Shown here piece after piece: positions 1 through 8,800 of a stretch of 10,475 nt of DNA; the first letter of the stretch is position 1; each line of letters opens with the position of its first letter. The DNA is from JBEINZ01 sp040377825. GTDB lineage: Bacteria; Pseudomonadota; Alphaproteobacteria; Rhizobiales; Ancalomicrobiaceae. The translations under genes and the position numbers were made by a program. Under the pieces are notes generated by a model. The model was not told the origin of the DNA and ran no database searches. It saw nothing but the letters and a program-made list of their open reading frames with translations. Location of the stretch: contig JBEINZ010000099.1 of NCBI GenBank assembly GCA_040377825.1, forward strand, positions 1-10,475, in the 5' to 3' direction.

Positions 1-51
1 ACGTAAGATCTTAAGATTTAAACAAATAATATGTTTTCAAATGACAGTGCC

Positions 52-1083
52 CTATCCCGCCACGCCGAGCTTCTTCTGCAGGCTCGTAGAACTCGTCGTA
101 TACTGGAATACAATACGCTGATCTGGCGCAATGATACGCTTGGCAGCTTGGGCCATCAGGGCGACTTCGTGGAAACCGGAGAGGATCAATTTAAGTTTTC
201 CGGGGTACCAATTGATGTCGCCGACAGCGAAGATCCCTTTCGAAGAGGTCTCGAATTTTTCTGTGTCGACCGGAATGAGGTTCTCGTGGAGATTCAGCCC
301 CCAGTCCGCGATCGGACCAAGCTTCATGGTCAATCCGAAGAACGGCAGCAACCGTGTCGCCGGGATCGTGTCTGGGCCGCCATCGATTCCCTTCACAGTC
401 ACGGCCGTCAGTTCACCTTTGGTCCCTTGTAGTCCCGTGACCTGACCAAGACGCAGATCGAGTTTGCCGCTTGCGACCAGATCGCGCATGGCCGCGACCG
501 AATGGGGCGCGGCGCGAAATTCGTCGCGCCGGTGCAGCAGCGTGATGCGCTTGGCGATCGGTTGAAGGTTTAAGGTCCAGTCGAGTGCGCTATCGCCACC
601 ACCGACAATCAAAATTTCCTGATCGCGGAAAGCGTCCATCTTACGCACAGCGTAAAAGACTGAGGTGCCCTCGAAGGCCTCGATACCGGGAACCGGGGGC
701 CGCTTCGGCTGAAACGAGCCGCCACCTGCGGCGATCACCACGACTTTGGCGTGAAACTCCTCGCCGGCGTCGGTATGGACCAGGAAAGTCCCATCCTCTT
801 GGCGCTCCAGTCGCTCAACCATGCGAGAGAAGTGGAACGTCGGATGGAACGGCTTCGCCTGCTCCATGAGCTTATCAACCAGTTCCTGCGCACCAACAAT
901 CGGATATCCGGGAATGTCATAGATCGGCTTTTCTGGATAAAGCTCGGCGCATTGTCCGCCCGGTCGATCGAGTATGTCGATGAGGTGGCACCTCATATCG
1001 AGGAGCCCGAGTTCGAAGACCGCGAACAGGCCGACCGGCCCCGCTCCGATAATGACAACGTCCGTTGTGATGCGCTCGCTCAT
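52..1083 (-). CDS. Ferredoxin--NADP(+) reductase, type 2 (TrxR-like FNR)
   Basis: A 343-residue cytoplasmic flavoenzyme that moves electrons between NADPH and ferredoxin using FAD. Visible motifs are the N-terminal FAD dinucleotide fold GAGPVG (residues 13-18), the NADP-binding fold GGGDSA (161-166) with HRRDEFRA (184-191), where arginines typically hold the NADPH 2'-phosphate, and the second FAD motif FAVGDIN (285-291). The redox CxxC of true thioredoxin reductases is absent (only Cys32 and Cys45). The C-terminal tail FQYTTSSTSLQKKLG is typical of type 2 FNRs, where it covers the flavin. Length fits the family. The ATG start puts the FAD motif at the normal position, although the upstream Shine-Dalgarno is weak. 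The ferredoxin gene lies 161 bp upstream on the same strand and is the likely partner. Family assignment is strong; the physiological direction of electron flow is not visible. Confidence 0.95.
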   Translation of the reverse strand: MSERITTDVVIIGAGPVGLFAVFELGLLDMRCHLIDILDRPGGQCAELYPEKPIYDIPGYPIVGAQELVDKLMEQAKPFHPTFHFSRMVERLERQEDGTFLVHTDAGEEFHAKVVVIAAGGGSFQPKRPPVPGIEAFEGTSVFYAVRKMDAFRDQEILIVGGGDSALDWTLNLQPIAKRITLLHRRDEFRAAPHSVAAMRDLVASGKLDLRLGQVTGLQGTKGELTAVTVKGIDGGPDTIPATRLLPFFGLTMKLGPIADWGLNLHENLIPVDTEKFETSSKGIFAVGDINWYPGKLKLILSGFHEVALMAQAAKRIIAPDQRIVFQYTTSSTSLQKKLGVAG

Positions 1084-1158
1084 GTCGTTTGCCGCTCAAG
1101 TTCCCGCCTAGCGGCCGCTACCGCCGCGCCCGACGGTATAAGCATTCAATTCCGTTAT

Positions 1159-1179
1159 GGCGAGGGCTTCGACCTCGCC
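1159..1179. other. Hairpin between ferredoxin and FNR genes
   Basis: A 7-bp perfect inverted repeat (GGCGAGG / CCTCGCC, 7-nt loop) lies in the 161-bp gap between the ferredoxin stop and the FNR start. No T-run follows it on the minus strand, so it is not a standard intrinsic terminator for the ferredoxin transcript. It could be an RNA-stability or attenuation element, or chance. Confidence 0.25.
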
Positions 1180-1244
1180 AAACTCCGATTTTAGGAAATT
1201 GCGTTCCACTCAAAGCACTTAACGCGCAATGAAAAACACACGGC

Positions 1245-1565
1245 TCAAGCTTGGCGCTCGGGCACGCTAACAATCAGGCCGTCAAGATCAACCTTGACCT
1301 TAATCTGGCAGGATAACCGCGAGGTCGGACGGACATCGTAGGCAAAGTCCAACATGTCCTCTTCCATCGGCTCCGGCTTGCCCACTTTTGGGTACCAATC
1401 GGGATCGACATAAACATGGCAGGTCGCGCAGGCACAGGCCCCGCCGCATTCGGCCTCAATGCCCGGCACCATATTGCGGATGGCGTTTTCCATCACGGTC
1501 GAGCCGATATCGGCGTCAACAACGTGCGAAACGCCATCATGGGTGAGATACGTGATTTTGGGCAT
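1245..1565 (-). CDS. [2Fe-2S] ferredoxin, adrenodoxin/putidaredoxin type
   Basis: A 106-residue soluble electron carrier with a plant/vertebrate-type [2Fe-2S] fold. The cluster ligands are visible as C40-x5-C46-x2-C49 and C86 in the context CGGACACATCHVYVD and LSCQIKV, which is the adrenodoxin/putidaredoxin spacing. An extra Cys44 inside the loop is common in this subfamily. I chose the ATG at 1565 (MPKITYLTHDG) over an upstream in-frame ATG at 1592. A GAGGA Shine-Dalgarno lies 5 nt before it, and the shorter form begins with the first beta strand, as in homologues. The FNR gene follows downstream on the same strand and is the likely reductase. The bacterial relatives serve cytochrome P450s, oxygenases or biosynthetic enzymes; no such client is in the window, so the acceptor is unknown. 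Confidence 0.95.
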   Translation of the reverse strand: MPKITYLTHDGVSHVVDADIGSTVMENAIRNMVPGIEAECGGACACATCHVYVDPDWYPKVGKPEPMEEDMLDFAYDVRPTSRLSCQIKVKVDLDGLIVSVPERQA

Positions 1566-1606
1566 CGGGTTCCTCGGTAAGCAAGCAGCCAAGAACAGCT
1601 TTGGGC

Positions 1607-1624
1607 GACCGGAGATAACCGGTC
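1607..1624. other. Short inverted repeat upstream of ferredoxin
   Basis: A perfect 6-bp inverted repeat GACCGG / CCGGTC with a 6-nt spacer lies 41 bp upstream of the chosen ferredoxin start, in the gap after the HPt gene. It could be a weak operator or an RNA hairpin. No T-run follows on the minus strand, so it is unlikely to terminate the HPt transcript. Confidence 0.25.
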
Positions 1625-1672
1625 CCCGCTGAACGTCAAGCCCGACTGCTTAAGCAACGTTGCCCGCGTTCC

Positions 1673-2092
1673 TCAGTCGGCAAGGATTTCCCGGATGTGG
1701 CTGTTCGCCTCGTGGATCGCCACGGCCAGTTCCGCGATCAGCCGGCCGGCATCGGCCGGGACGAGCGCCGATCGTTCGACACCTTCGGCAAGACGCGCAA
1801 CTCGCCAAGCCCCGATACCCAATGCCGACCCGCCAATTGTATGGGCGGCGCGCATACGTACATCGGAATCTTCGGCTGGTGTGATGCGCGCGAACAGCGT
1901 GATCGATTGCCCTAGGAACAGACGCAGCACCTCGCGCTCCAAGTCCCGATTGCCAAGAGTTTGGCGCGCAAGATGAACGAGGTCGATAGGACGTTCCGGC
2001 GTCCGGCCCGACGAGCGCGTCATTGCTTCAAGTGCGCCACCTCCATTTGAGGTTACACAAAAGGCGCTCGAACCGTAAGCAAAGGCAACCAT
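1673..2092 (-). CDS. HPt domain-containing protein (histidine phosphotransfer)
   Basis: A small single-domain HPt protein that would relay phosphoryl groups between a hybrid kinase and a response regulator in the cytoplasm. The signature is RAAHTIGGSALGIGAW, with the candidate phospho-acceptor at His84 (numbered from the 2092 start), followed by the helix WRVARLAEGVE. The usual Lys of the HxxKGS motif is Gly here (HTIGGS), a variable site in related proteins. The domain proper begins around PIDLVHLARQTLGNRDLEREVLRLF. The start is uncertain: ATG 2092 gives 139 residues, whereas ATG 2023 gives a 116-residue protein and would omit a poorly conserved-looking leader. Neither has a well-spaced Shine-Dalgarno. 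The gene is divergent from the giant scaffold gene and 107 bp upstream of the ferredoxin gene. No cognate kinase or regulator is in the window. Confidence 0.85.
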   Translation of the reverse strand: MVAFAYGSSAFCVTSNGGGALEAMTRSSGRTPERPIDLVHLARQTLGNRDLEREVLRLFLGQSITLFARITPAEDSDVRMRAAHTIGGSALGIGAWRVARLAEGVERSALVPADAGRLIAELAVAIHEANSHIREILAD

Positions 2093-2398
2093 CTACGCCG
2101 ATCCCAACTCTCTACCAAGAAGCCATCGACCCGATCGGCCCAAGCACATTCCCGGATAGTGCCGATATTAAACACTTGACCTCGGCTAAGTCCTCGTAAA
2201 TTCGCTAAGGCAACTTTGGTCTTTTCGATCGGATCGTTAAAGAAAACTTTCCTGCCGTTGATCTTCGGGCGAATATCTACCCTAAACCAGCACAATGATC
2301 GGCGCTTCGAGCGTCAACCGGTAGACACCGTCTTTCGTGCGCGGTGGAATGATCGAACAGGATCCGCCCGTCGAGCGTTTCTTAAATGCAACACAGAT

Positions 2399-2527
2399 GA
2401 CTCAGACAATCGAGTTGCGGGCGACGCGAATCAACCAGATGCTGAATTAGGATCATTTAGAATGTTCAGCCCCAAGGTAACGATTCGGCGAATCTCGCGG
2501 TCCGGTCGAACGCCCTTAGGTGGAGTC
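2399..2527. promoter_or_regulatory. Cluster of five GANTC (CcrM methylation) motifs
   Basis: GANTC occurs at 2399-2403, 2428-2432, 2482-2486, 2490-2494 and 2523-2527. I found none elsewhere in the 772-bp spacer. About 0.5 would be expected in 129 bp of random sequence. In alphaproteobacteria GANTC is methylated by the cell-cycle methyltransferase CcrM, and methylation state can control promoters together with GcrA or CtrA. The motifs are seen directly; the regulatory role is inferred from the clustering and from the polar-growth gene downstream. Confidence 0.5.
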
Positions 2528-2655
2528 CCGCTCAGCGTGTCACCAATCTTCGCGCTTTATCAAGGATTTCGGTGTTCTAGTTCGTTTACGCGGCGGCAGA
2601 CTGCGGGCCCGTTAACGATGATACGGGAAAACTGAGCTGCAGTGTTTCATCTTCG

Positions 2656-2671
2656 TTAATGAACGATTACC
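2656..2671 (+). promoter_or_regulatory. Candidate CtrA binding site
   Basis: TTAA-N7-TTACC matches the CtrA consensus TTAA-N7-TTAAC at eight of nine defined positions. It lies about 195 bp upstream of the ATG of the giant scaffold gene, in its leader or promoter region. CtrA is the alphaproteobacterial cell-cycle response regulator, so control of a pole-growth scaffold would make sense. A single site with one mismatch can occur by chance in a spacer of this size. Confidence 0.4.
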
Positions 2672-2864
2672 ATATGAGCGCGGCAACTTATGGGACGTCT
2701 TTTCGTACACGCTATTCAAGCGGGCGAATAGACGCTCTTGATGTACCTTCCGGATTTAGTCTTTCCGGAATGTTCGGCCGGTCGCAAGCTTCGCGGGCGC
2801 CGAAAGCGCTCCAAGCAGCAGCGGCCGGAGTGTTTTGAGTACGGACGCGAGGCAAAAGGCGACC

Positions 2865-5800
2865 ATGGCGACCAATCCAAACAAGCAGGTTGATCCGGCC
2901 GAGGCGGCGCTTTCCGCTGTCGAAGAAGCGCTGAAGCTCGATTTCGGTGGCCCCGATGAAACAAAATCAGGCGTTACCGTTAATCCAGCTAATTCGACCG
3001 ACGAGTCGAAATCGGCGTCAACCACCGCCGAGGCGACACTGTCGTCAAGTCGCAAACGCCTATCCAGTGGCAGCGGAGAGGCCGACAGGCGTCTCAATGC
3101 ACCGCTTGCATCCTCTGAGCAGACCGTTGAAGCAACGTCTCGCGCGACCCCTCGCCCGCCGGCGAACGACGATCGCCTGCAAATTGGTTCGCTTGTTTAC
3201 ACTTTGAACCGCAAGCCGTCCTCCGGACCCTATTGGGTGGCGACCCTCATTGCGGCAGCGTGGGTGGCAGCCTCGGTAGCGCTGACCTTCACGGCATACC
3301 GAAGCGAGCTATCCGGATTCACAGTGTATGACCTGATCAAAGGGCCCCAGTTCGCGTGGGCGCTCGCCGCGACGCTGATTCCGGTGGCCTTCTGTTATGC
3401 AATTGCCGCCCTTGTTTGGCGTGTTCAGGAAATGCGCATCGCGTCGCGCTCGATCGCGGAAGTCGCGCTGCGACTGGCGGAACCGGAAACGACCGCGAAG
3501 GAAGCCGTTGTATCCATCGGACAAGCGATCCGCCGCGAGATGGCGGCGGTTGGCGATGGGCTGGACCGCGCTGTCGCGCGCGCCGGCGAGCTTGAAGTCC
3601 TGGTTCACAATGAAGTGTCCTCGCTGGAGCGCGCCTACAACGAAAACGAGTTGAAGATCCGTAGCTTGATTGAAGAGTTGGTCAATCAGCGCGAGGCCAT
3701 AAACAACAACGCCGAACGTGTCCGCCACGCAATTTCCGGCGCCCACGAGACCCTCTCCGGCGACCTCAAGCTCACCCGAGACCGCATCGCCGAGACCGTT
3801 GAGGACGCAACAAATCGTCTAACCGGATCCCTTATCGAAAAAGGCTCCGAAATCACCTCCCGTATCGATCGGTCCTCCAGCGAACTCGTGTCTGCGATCA
3901 CTCTCCAGGGCAATGGAGTGGTCGACCGGCTGTCGGTGACCGGCAAGACAGTAACCGATACGTTTAGCGCTGTTGGCGTTGACGTTGCCGATCGCGTCGC
4001 GGCGGCTGGCCAAATTGTGGCTGACACTCTGACAATGAAGGGTTCCGACGTATCAGATCAGCTGACGCGCACAGGAAACGAATTGATCGACTCTTTCTCG
4101 GTCAAAAGCGACAAACTATCCGATGCGGTGTCGCGCATTAGCGACGATTTGATCGCCAATCTAGGCGACCGTACCGACAAGATCACGCATACCTTGACGA
4201 CGGCCACAGCAAAACTCGTCGATACAATTGGGGATCGTACGACTTTTGTCACCGACACGTTCGTGACGACAGGCGCCACGTTGATCGATACGCTGACCGA
4301 ACGCTCCACGACGTTGAATGACACGCTGGTCCGTACAGGCGCCAACATCGTTGACCAGCTGGGTGAGACCGGCTCGGGTCTGGTGGAGTCGCTCAACAAC
4401 AAAGCCTCAGTCCTAACCGACCGATTCCAGTCGTCCGGCGAAACCCTGATCGAGACGATGATAGATCGATCGACCAGCGTGAATGAGACCCTGACGCGCA
4501 CTGGCACGACCCTTGTTCAAACGCTGAACGAACGCACCCAGTTCTTCACGCAGCAGTTCCAGGCCACTGGCACGACGCTGGTCGAGACCATGTCGGAACG
4601 CTCGCAAAGTGTGAACGATGCACTGAGCCGCACCGGTCAGGGCCTCATCGAAACGCTCACGGAGCGCAGCCGCGGCGTTAACGAATCGTTGGCTGCAACC
4701 GGCGCCTCGTTGATCGAGACCCTCAGCGAACGCTCCGACGCAGTGAACCAAGCGCTCGCCCTAACCGGCGCCGATCTGGTCGAGACGCTAACCAACCGCA
4801 GCAACTCGGTGAAAGAGGCGCTGACACGCACCGGCGACAGCGTCATCGAAACACTGACCGACCGCAGCCGCGCCGTAACGGACCTCTTCTTCGAGACCGG
4901 AGAGACGCTGATCGAAAGCCTCACCCACCGCGGTGATCAGCTGAGCGACACCTTCTCCCGGACCGGCCGTACACTGATTGAGGCGCTGTCCGAGCGTTCG
5001 ACGACCCTCAACGACGCCTTGAATCGTACAGGCGATACGCTGATCGGGACCCTGACGGTCACGAGCTCATCGTTGAACGAAACCCTGAGCACAACCGGAT
5101 CGATGGTTGCCGAGACAATCTTGTCCCGTGGCAAGGAAGTCAACGACAGCCTGCTCGGTCACGCTGCGGAAATCGATACGACCCTCTCGCGCACCGGTCG
5201 CGAGATCGTCGAACTCATCGCCCTGCACGGTGGCGAGGTGACCACCGCAATTGGCACGAGCGGGCGCGGCATCGTCGAGGAGATTGTCGGGCGCGGTACC
5301 GAGATAACGGATCGTTTGGACACCACGGCGAACGGGATCGTGGAATCGATCACGACAAAGTCCGACCGCCTGATCACGACACTCGCCGATACCGGAAACC
5401 GGATCTCCGAAATTCTCATCGTGAATGGCGAGTCCCTTACCAGCCGTCTCGACGATACGCACGAGCGCATCACACAGACGCTCACAAGCGGCGGCGACGA
5501 AATCACGGGACGCATGGTGTCCGAAGCGAACCGTGTCGTGGATTTGCTGAACGCGAACGAGCTGCAGATCAGCTCAACCCTCGAAGCGACGTCGCTTAGC
5601 TTGGTCAACGCGCTCCAGTCGAACGCGTACACCCTCGCCGAGGTGCTGCGGACGAACGGCGAACAACTCACGGACTCCCTTACCGGCACGGTCTCAAGGA
5701 TCACGGATATCTTGTCGATTGGCGGCGAAGACGTCGCCGCCCGGCTCGACGCCACCGCTGACCGGATTTCGTCATCGATCGCGGGCCCTGGCCTAGAGCT

Positions 5801-8800
5801 TGCCGAACGCGTCGAGGCGACCAGCGATCGTATCCACGAGGCGATCGTCACGCGGGGTATCGAGCTCAGCCAACGGCTTGCGGAAACCGGTGTCGAGCTT
5901 GATCGGCTCGTCGATACGCGCACGATCGAATTCAGCCTCGGCCTACAGCAGGGCCTGGCGGATGCCGCAAGCGACATCGCTGGACGCACCAACGAGCTTG
6001 CCGAGCGGCTTGCCCGTGCGGGAACCGAGGTTGCGCGTCTGGTACAGTCGCAGGGAGACGTCGTTACGGATCGAATGGCAAGCGTCGGAGGCGAATTCCT
6101 GACGGCCTTAACCGCGCGTGGCAACGAACTGACCACCGGCCTCTCCGAGCGGCTCATGACGCTTGAGGACATCGTCAGCGAACGGGCGGCAAAGGTCGTC
6201 GAGGTCCTCGGCGATCGCACCGAGCAAATGAAGGATCTCCTGGAGGTCCGCATCGGGCTCGTCGACGAGACGCTGGAGACGAAAACCGTGGCGCTCGCGG
6301 AGGCGCTTCAAGAGCGGACCAATAATCTCGCCGAGACGATCGAGGCTCGTACGAGCGAGATGTCGGCCGCACTTGATGCCAAGCTGGTCTATTTCGGCAC
6401 TTCGCTTGAGAGCAAGACCGACGATGTCGGACGCATCCTCGAAAAACGTGCGCTTGACTTCGAGCAAACCGTCGCGCTGCGCGTGGACAAGGTGGCGGCA
6501 ACATTCGCCGAACAGACCGAAGTCTTTAATGAGACGGTCCGCCTGCGCACCGAAAAGATTGAAGAAGCCCTGGATCAGCGCGCACGCCAGATCAGCGAGA
6601 CGTTGATCGACCGAACCCGTGACATCGCGCGTACATTTATCGAGGGTCATACGGCGGTTACCAATGCCTTCGACACGCGTCTTGCGACGATTACGGGTAC
6701 GCTTGGCCGCTCCACGGATGAAGTAACGCAGCGCATTTCGGGACGCGTCGAGGAAATGAACGCAACCCTGGGCTTCCGTCTTGACGAGTTCAGCCAGACA
6801 ATCGACGACCGGGCCGGCATGATCGATAAGATCTTGCAAGACCGCTTGAATGCAATTGGCTCGACGCTGGGCTCCGAAGCCGACAAGGCTCGCCAGATCG
6901 TCGTTCGAACCCTTGCGGACACATCGTCAGAAATCACGGCGCGCAGCGAAGAAGCCCGCCGTGTTCTGGTGGGAACGACGTCCGAAATCACCGAGCGGCT
7001 CGATGCGGAGACACGTCGCGCAAGCGAGACAATCGCCTCCACGCTTGAAGGAGCGACGGACCGGGTTGTCAGGGCGTCCGAGACGATGGAGCAAAACCTC
7101 ATCGGCCGCGCATCATACGTCGCGGCCGAGCTCGACCAACGCACACAAGCAATCTCGTCGCTCTTCGATGGCCGGGGCAGCCAATTGGTGAACTCGATCG
7201 CCGTGCGTACGACCGACATGGCAGATCGCTTGAATGCCGCCGAAACGTCGCTTTCCGCGACCCTTGGCGATCGCACGGCGGAAATGTCGGCCGAGCTGGC
7301 GGCGGCGCATGACGCGATTGTCGGCGCGCTCGATGTTCGCCAGATTGATCTCACCAACCGCCTGCTCGCGGCTCGTGATGACTTTGCAACGGCGATCGAT
7401 GCGCGCACGACCGACTTCACGGGCAAGCTAAACTTTGCGCGGGACGAACTCGTGGTCGCGGTGGATCGACGCGCCGCGGAGTTCAGCGGGCGCTTCACCC
7501 ATGCACGCGATCTGTTGGTGGAGGTGCTCGACCGGAAGGGCCGAGACCTTACCGAGTCAGTCGCCCGCCAAGGTATCGAGACCGCGCAAATCGTGGGGGA
7601 CCTTCGCGAGAGCCTTATCGGCGCCGTCAGCGAACAGAGCCGCGAGGCCGTCGAGGTACTTGGTCACGCCAATCAACGCCTGAAGTCCGATATGTCGGAA
7701 CTCATCGACCGGCTCAACCAATCGAACATCACGCTTCAGGCTGTCATGTCTCGGGCAGGCGCAAGCCTCCGAGAGATCGAGTCGAACCTCGGGCGGCAAA
7801 CCGAGGACGTGAAATCGACCGTGGAGCAGGCCGTGACAGACACACGACTTGCCAGTGACGCGATCTCCACTGAAGTCGGAACGCTTCGCGAAGTGTCGTC
7901 CGTCGTGCTCAACGATGTGGCCAATATCACGGGCCGCTTCGATGAACAGGCCCAGAAGCTGCGCGATGCGGCCCGCCAAGTGGCCGATGCCAACACCATG
8001 CTCGAGCGGACCATTGAAGAGCGCCGCCGCTCGCTTGATCAGGTTGCCGCTGGTCTCGCCCAGAAGACGGAGAGCGTTGACAGTCTGATGAGGTCCTTCG
8101 CCAGCTTAATCGCCGATACGCTCGCGAACGCCGAAACGCGGGCACGCGAAGTCGGTGCCTCGCTGTCGCTCAGCGCCGAAAGTTCAGTCAGGTCGGTTCT
8201 CGGCCAGCTCGATGTTCTTCGCGAAACAGCGGGTGCCGAAGGTATGCGCGCCGGCGAGACGCTCCGCCAAGTGCAGGATTCCATGGTCAGCGAGATGACG
8301 CGCGCCGTCAGCGACACAACCGTGCGCTTTGCTGATGCGACCGAAAAGATGCGTGAAGCCGCACGCATGATGCAGGATGAACTTGAGAAAACACGCGCGG
8401 AACTGAAGCGTGGCGTCTTCGAACTGCCAAAGGAAACCGAGGAGTCCACGGCCGCCATGCGTCGGGTGGTGACCGAACAGCTCAAGGCGTTGAACGAACT
8501 GACCGGGCTCGTCAATCGTCAGAACGCGAACTATGACGTCTCCCGTCCGCGGAGTGCCGAACCGGCGGCTCCCCGTCGGAACACCAATCTCGCGACGGTG
8601 GCGGTCGTGGACCGGACGCCCGTTGTTGAACGCGCTCCGATCGTCGACCGGGCTCCCACGCCTGAGCGACGCCCGAGCGTTGAGCGTACGGTCGCGCAGG
8701 AAAGAGCCCCGGCGGTCGAGCGGCCTCAGGTTGTCGAGCGCGCTCAAGTCGTTGAACGGTCGCAGATTGTAGAGCGAAACCTCGAGCGTGCCCTGGAACG

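Larger units (their letters stand above)
2093..2864. other. 772-bp divergent intergenic region
   Basis: The spacer between the HPt gene (minus) and the giant scaffold gene (plus) is visibly richer in A+T than its neighbours. Short open frames exist on both strands, but they show no recognisable domain, no high-GC third-position bias and no good ribosome binding site, so I see no convincing gene. I could not identify a confident -35/-10 pair for either direction. It holds a cluster of GANTC sites (2399-2527), a CtrA-like box (2656-2671), and a direct repeat TTCCGGA at 2748-2754 and 2763-2769. The length and motif content suggest a regulatory region serving the scaffold gene, with a long leader or several promoters. 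Confidence 0.6.

Noticed and set aside
1..51. AT-rich palindromic patch (AAGATCTT, TTTAAAC) after the FNR stop
   Set aside because: No GC-rich stem with a T-run, and too little flanking sequence to call a terminator or promoter.
751..1194. Plus-strand open frame of 147 codons
   Set aside because: Antisense to the FNR gene, which has all its family motifs; the frame runs through the coding strand complement and has no domain.
2216..2635. Plus-strand open frame of 139 codons in the divergent spacer
   Set aside because: No recognisable domain, no convincing ribosome binding site, mixed composition unlike the neighbouring genes, and it covers the GANTC cluster.
2748..2769. Direct repeat TTCCGGA x2 near the scaffold gene
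   Set aside because: Two 7-bp copies 15 bp apart are weak evidence for an operator; not listed as a separate site.
2835..2864. TTG start ten codons upstream for the scaffold gene
   Set aside because: The ATG at 2865 (MATNPNKQ) is a better initiation codon; the TTG has no Shine-Dalgarno and the added residues look like leader sequence. Not fully excluded.
5159..6253. Long minus-strand open frame (364 codons) opposite the scaffold gene
   Set aside because: It is an antisense shadow of the repetitive, GC-biased hendecad code; the product is low-complexity Ser/Val/Arg with no domain, and the plus-strand repeat phase fully explains the region. The same applies to other antisense frames within 3300-9300.
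8598..8777. CRISPR-like or mobile repeat
   Set aside because: The repeats are in frame, 18 bp long with no spacers, and degenerate at the DNA level; they are protein repeats inside one gene.
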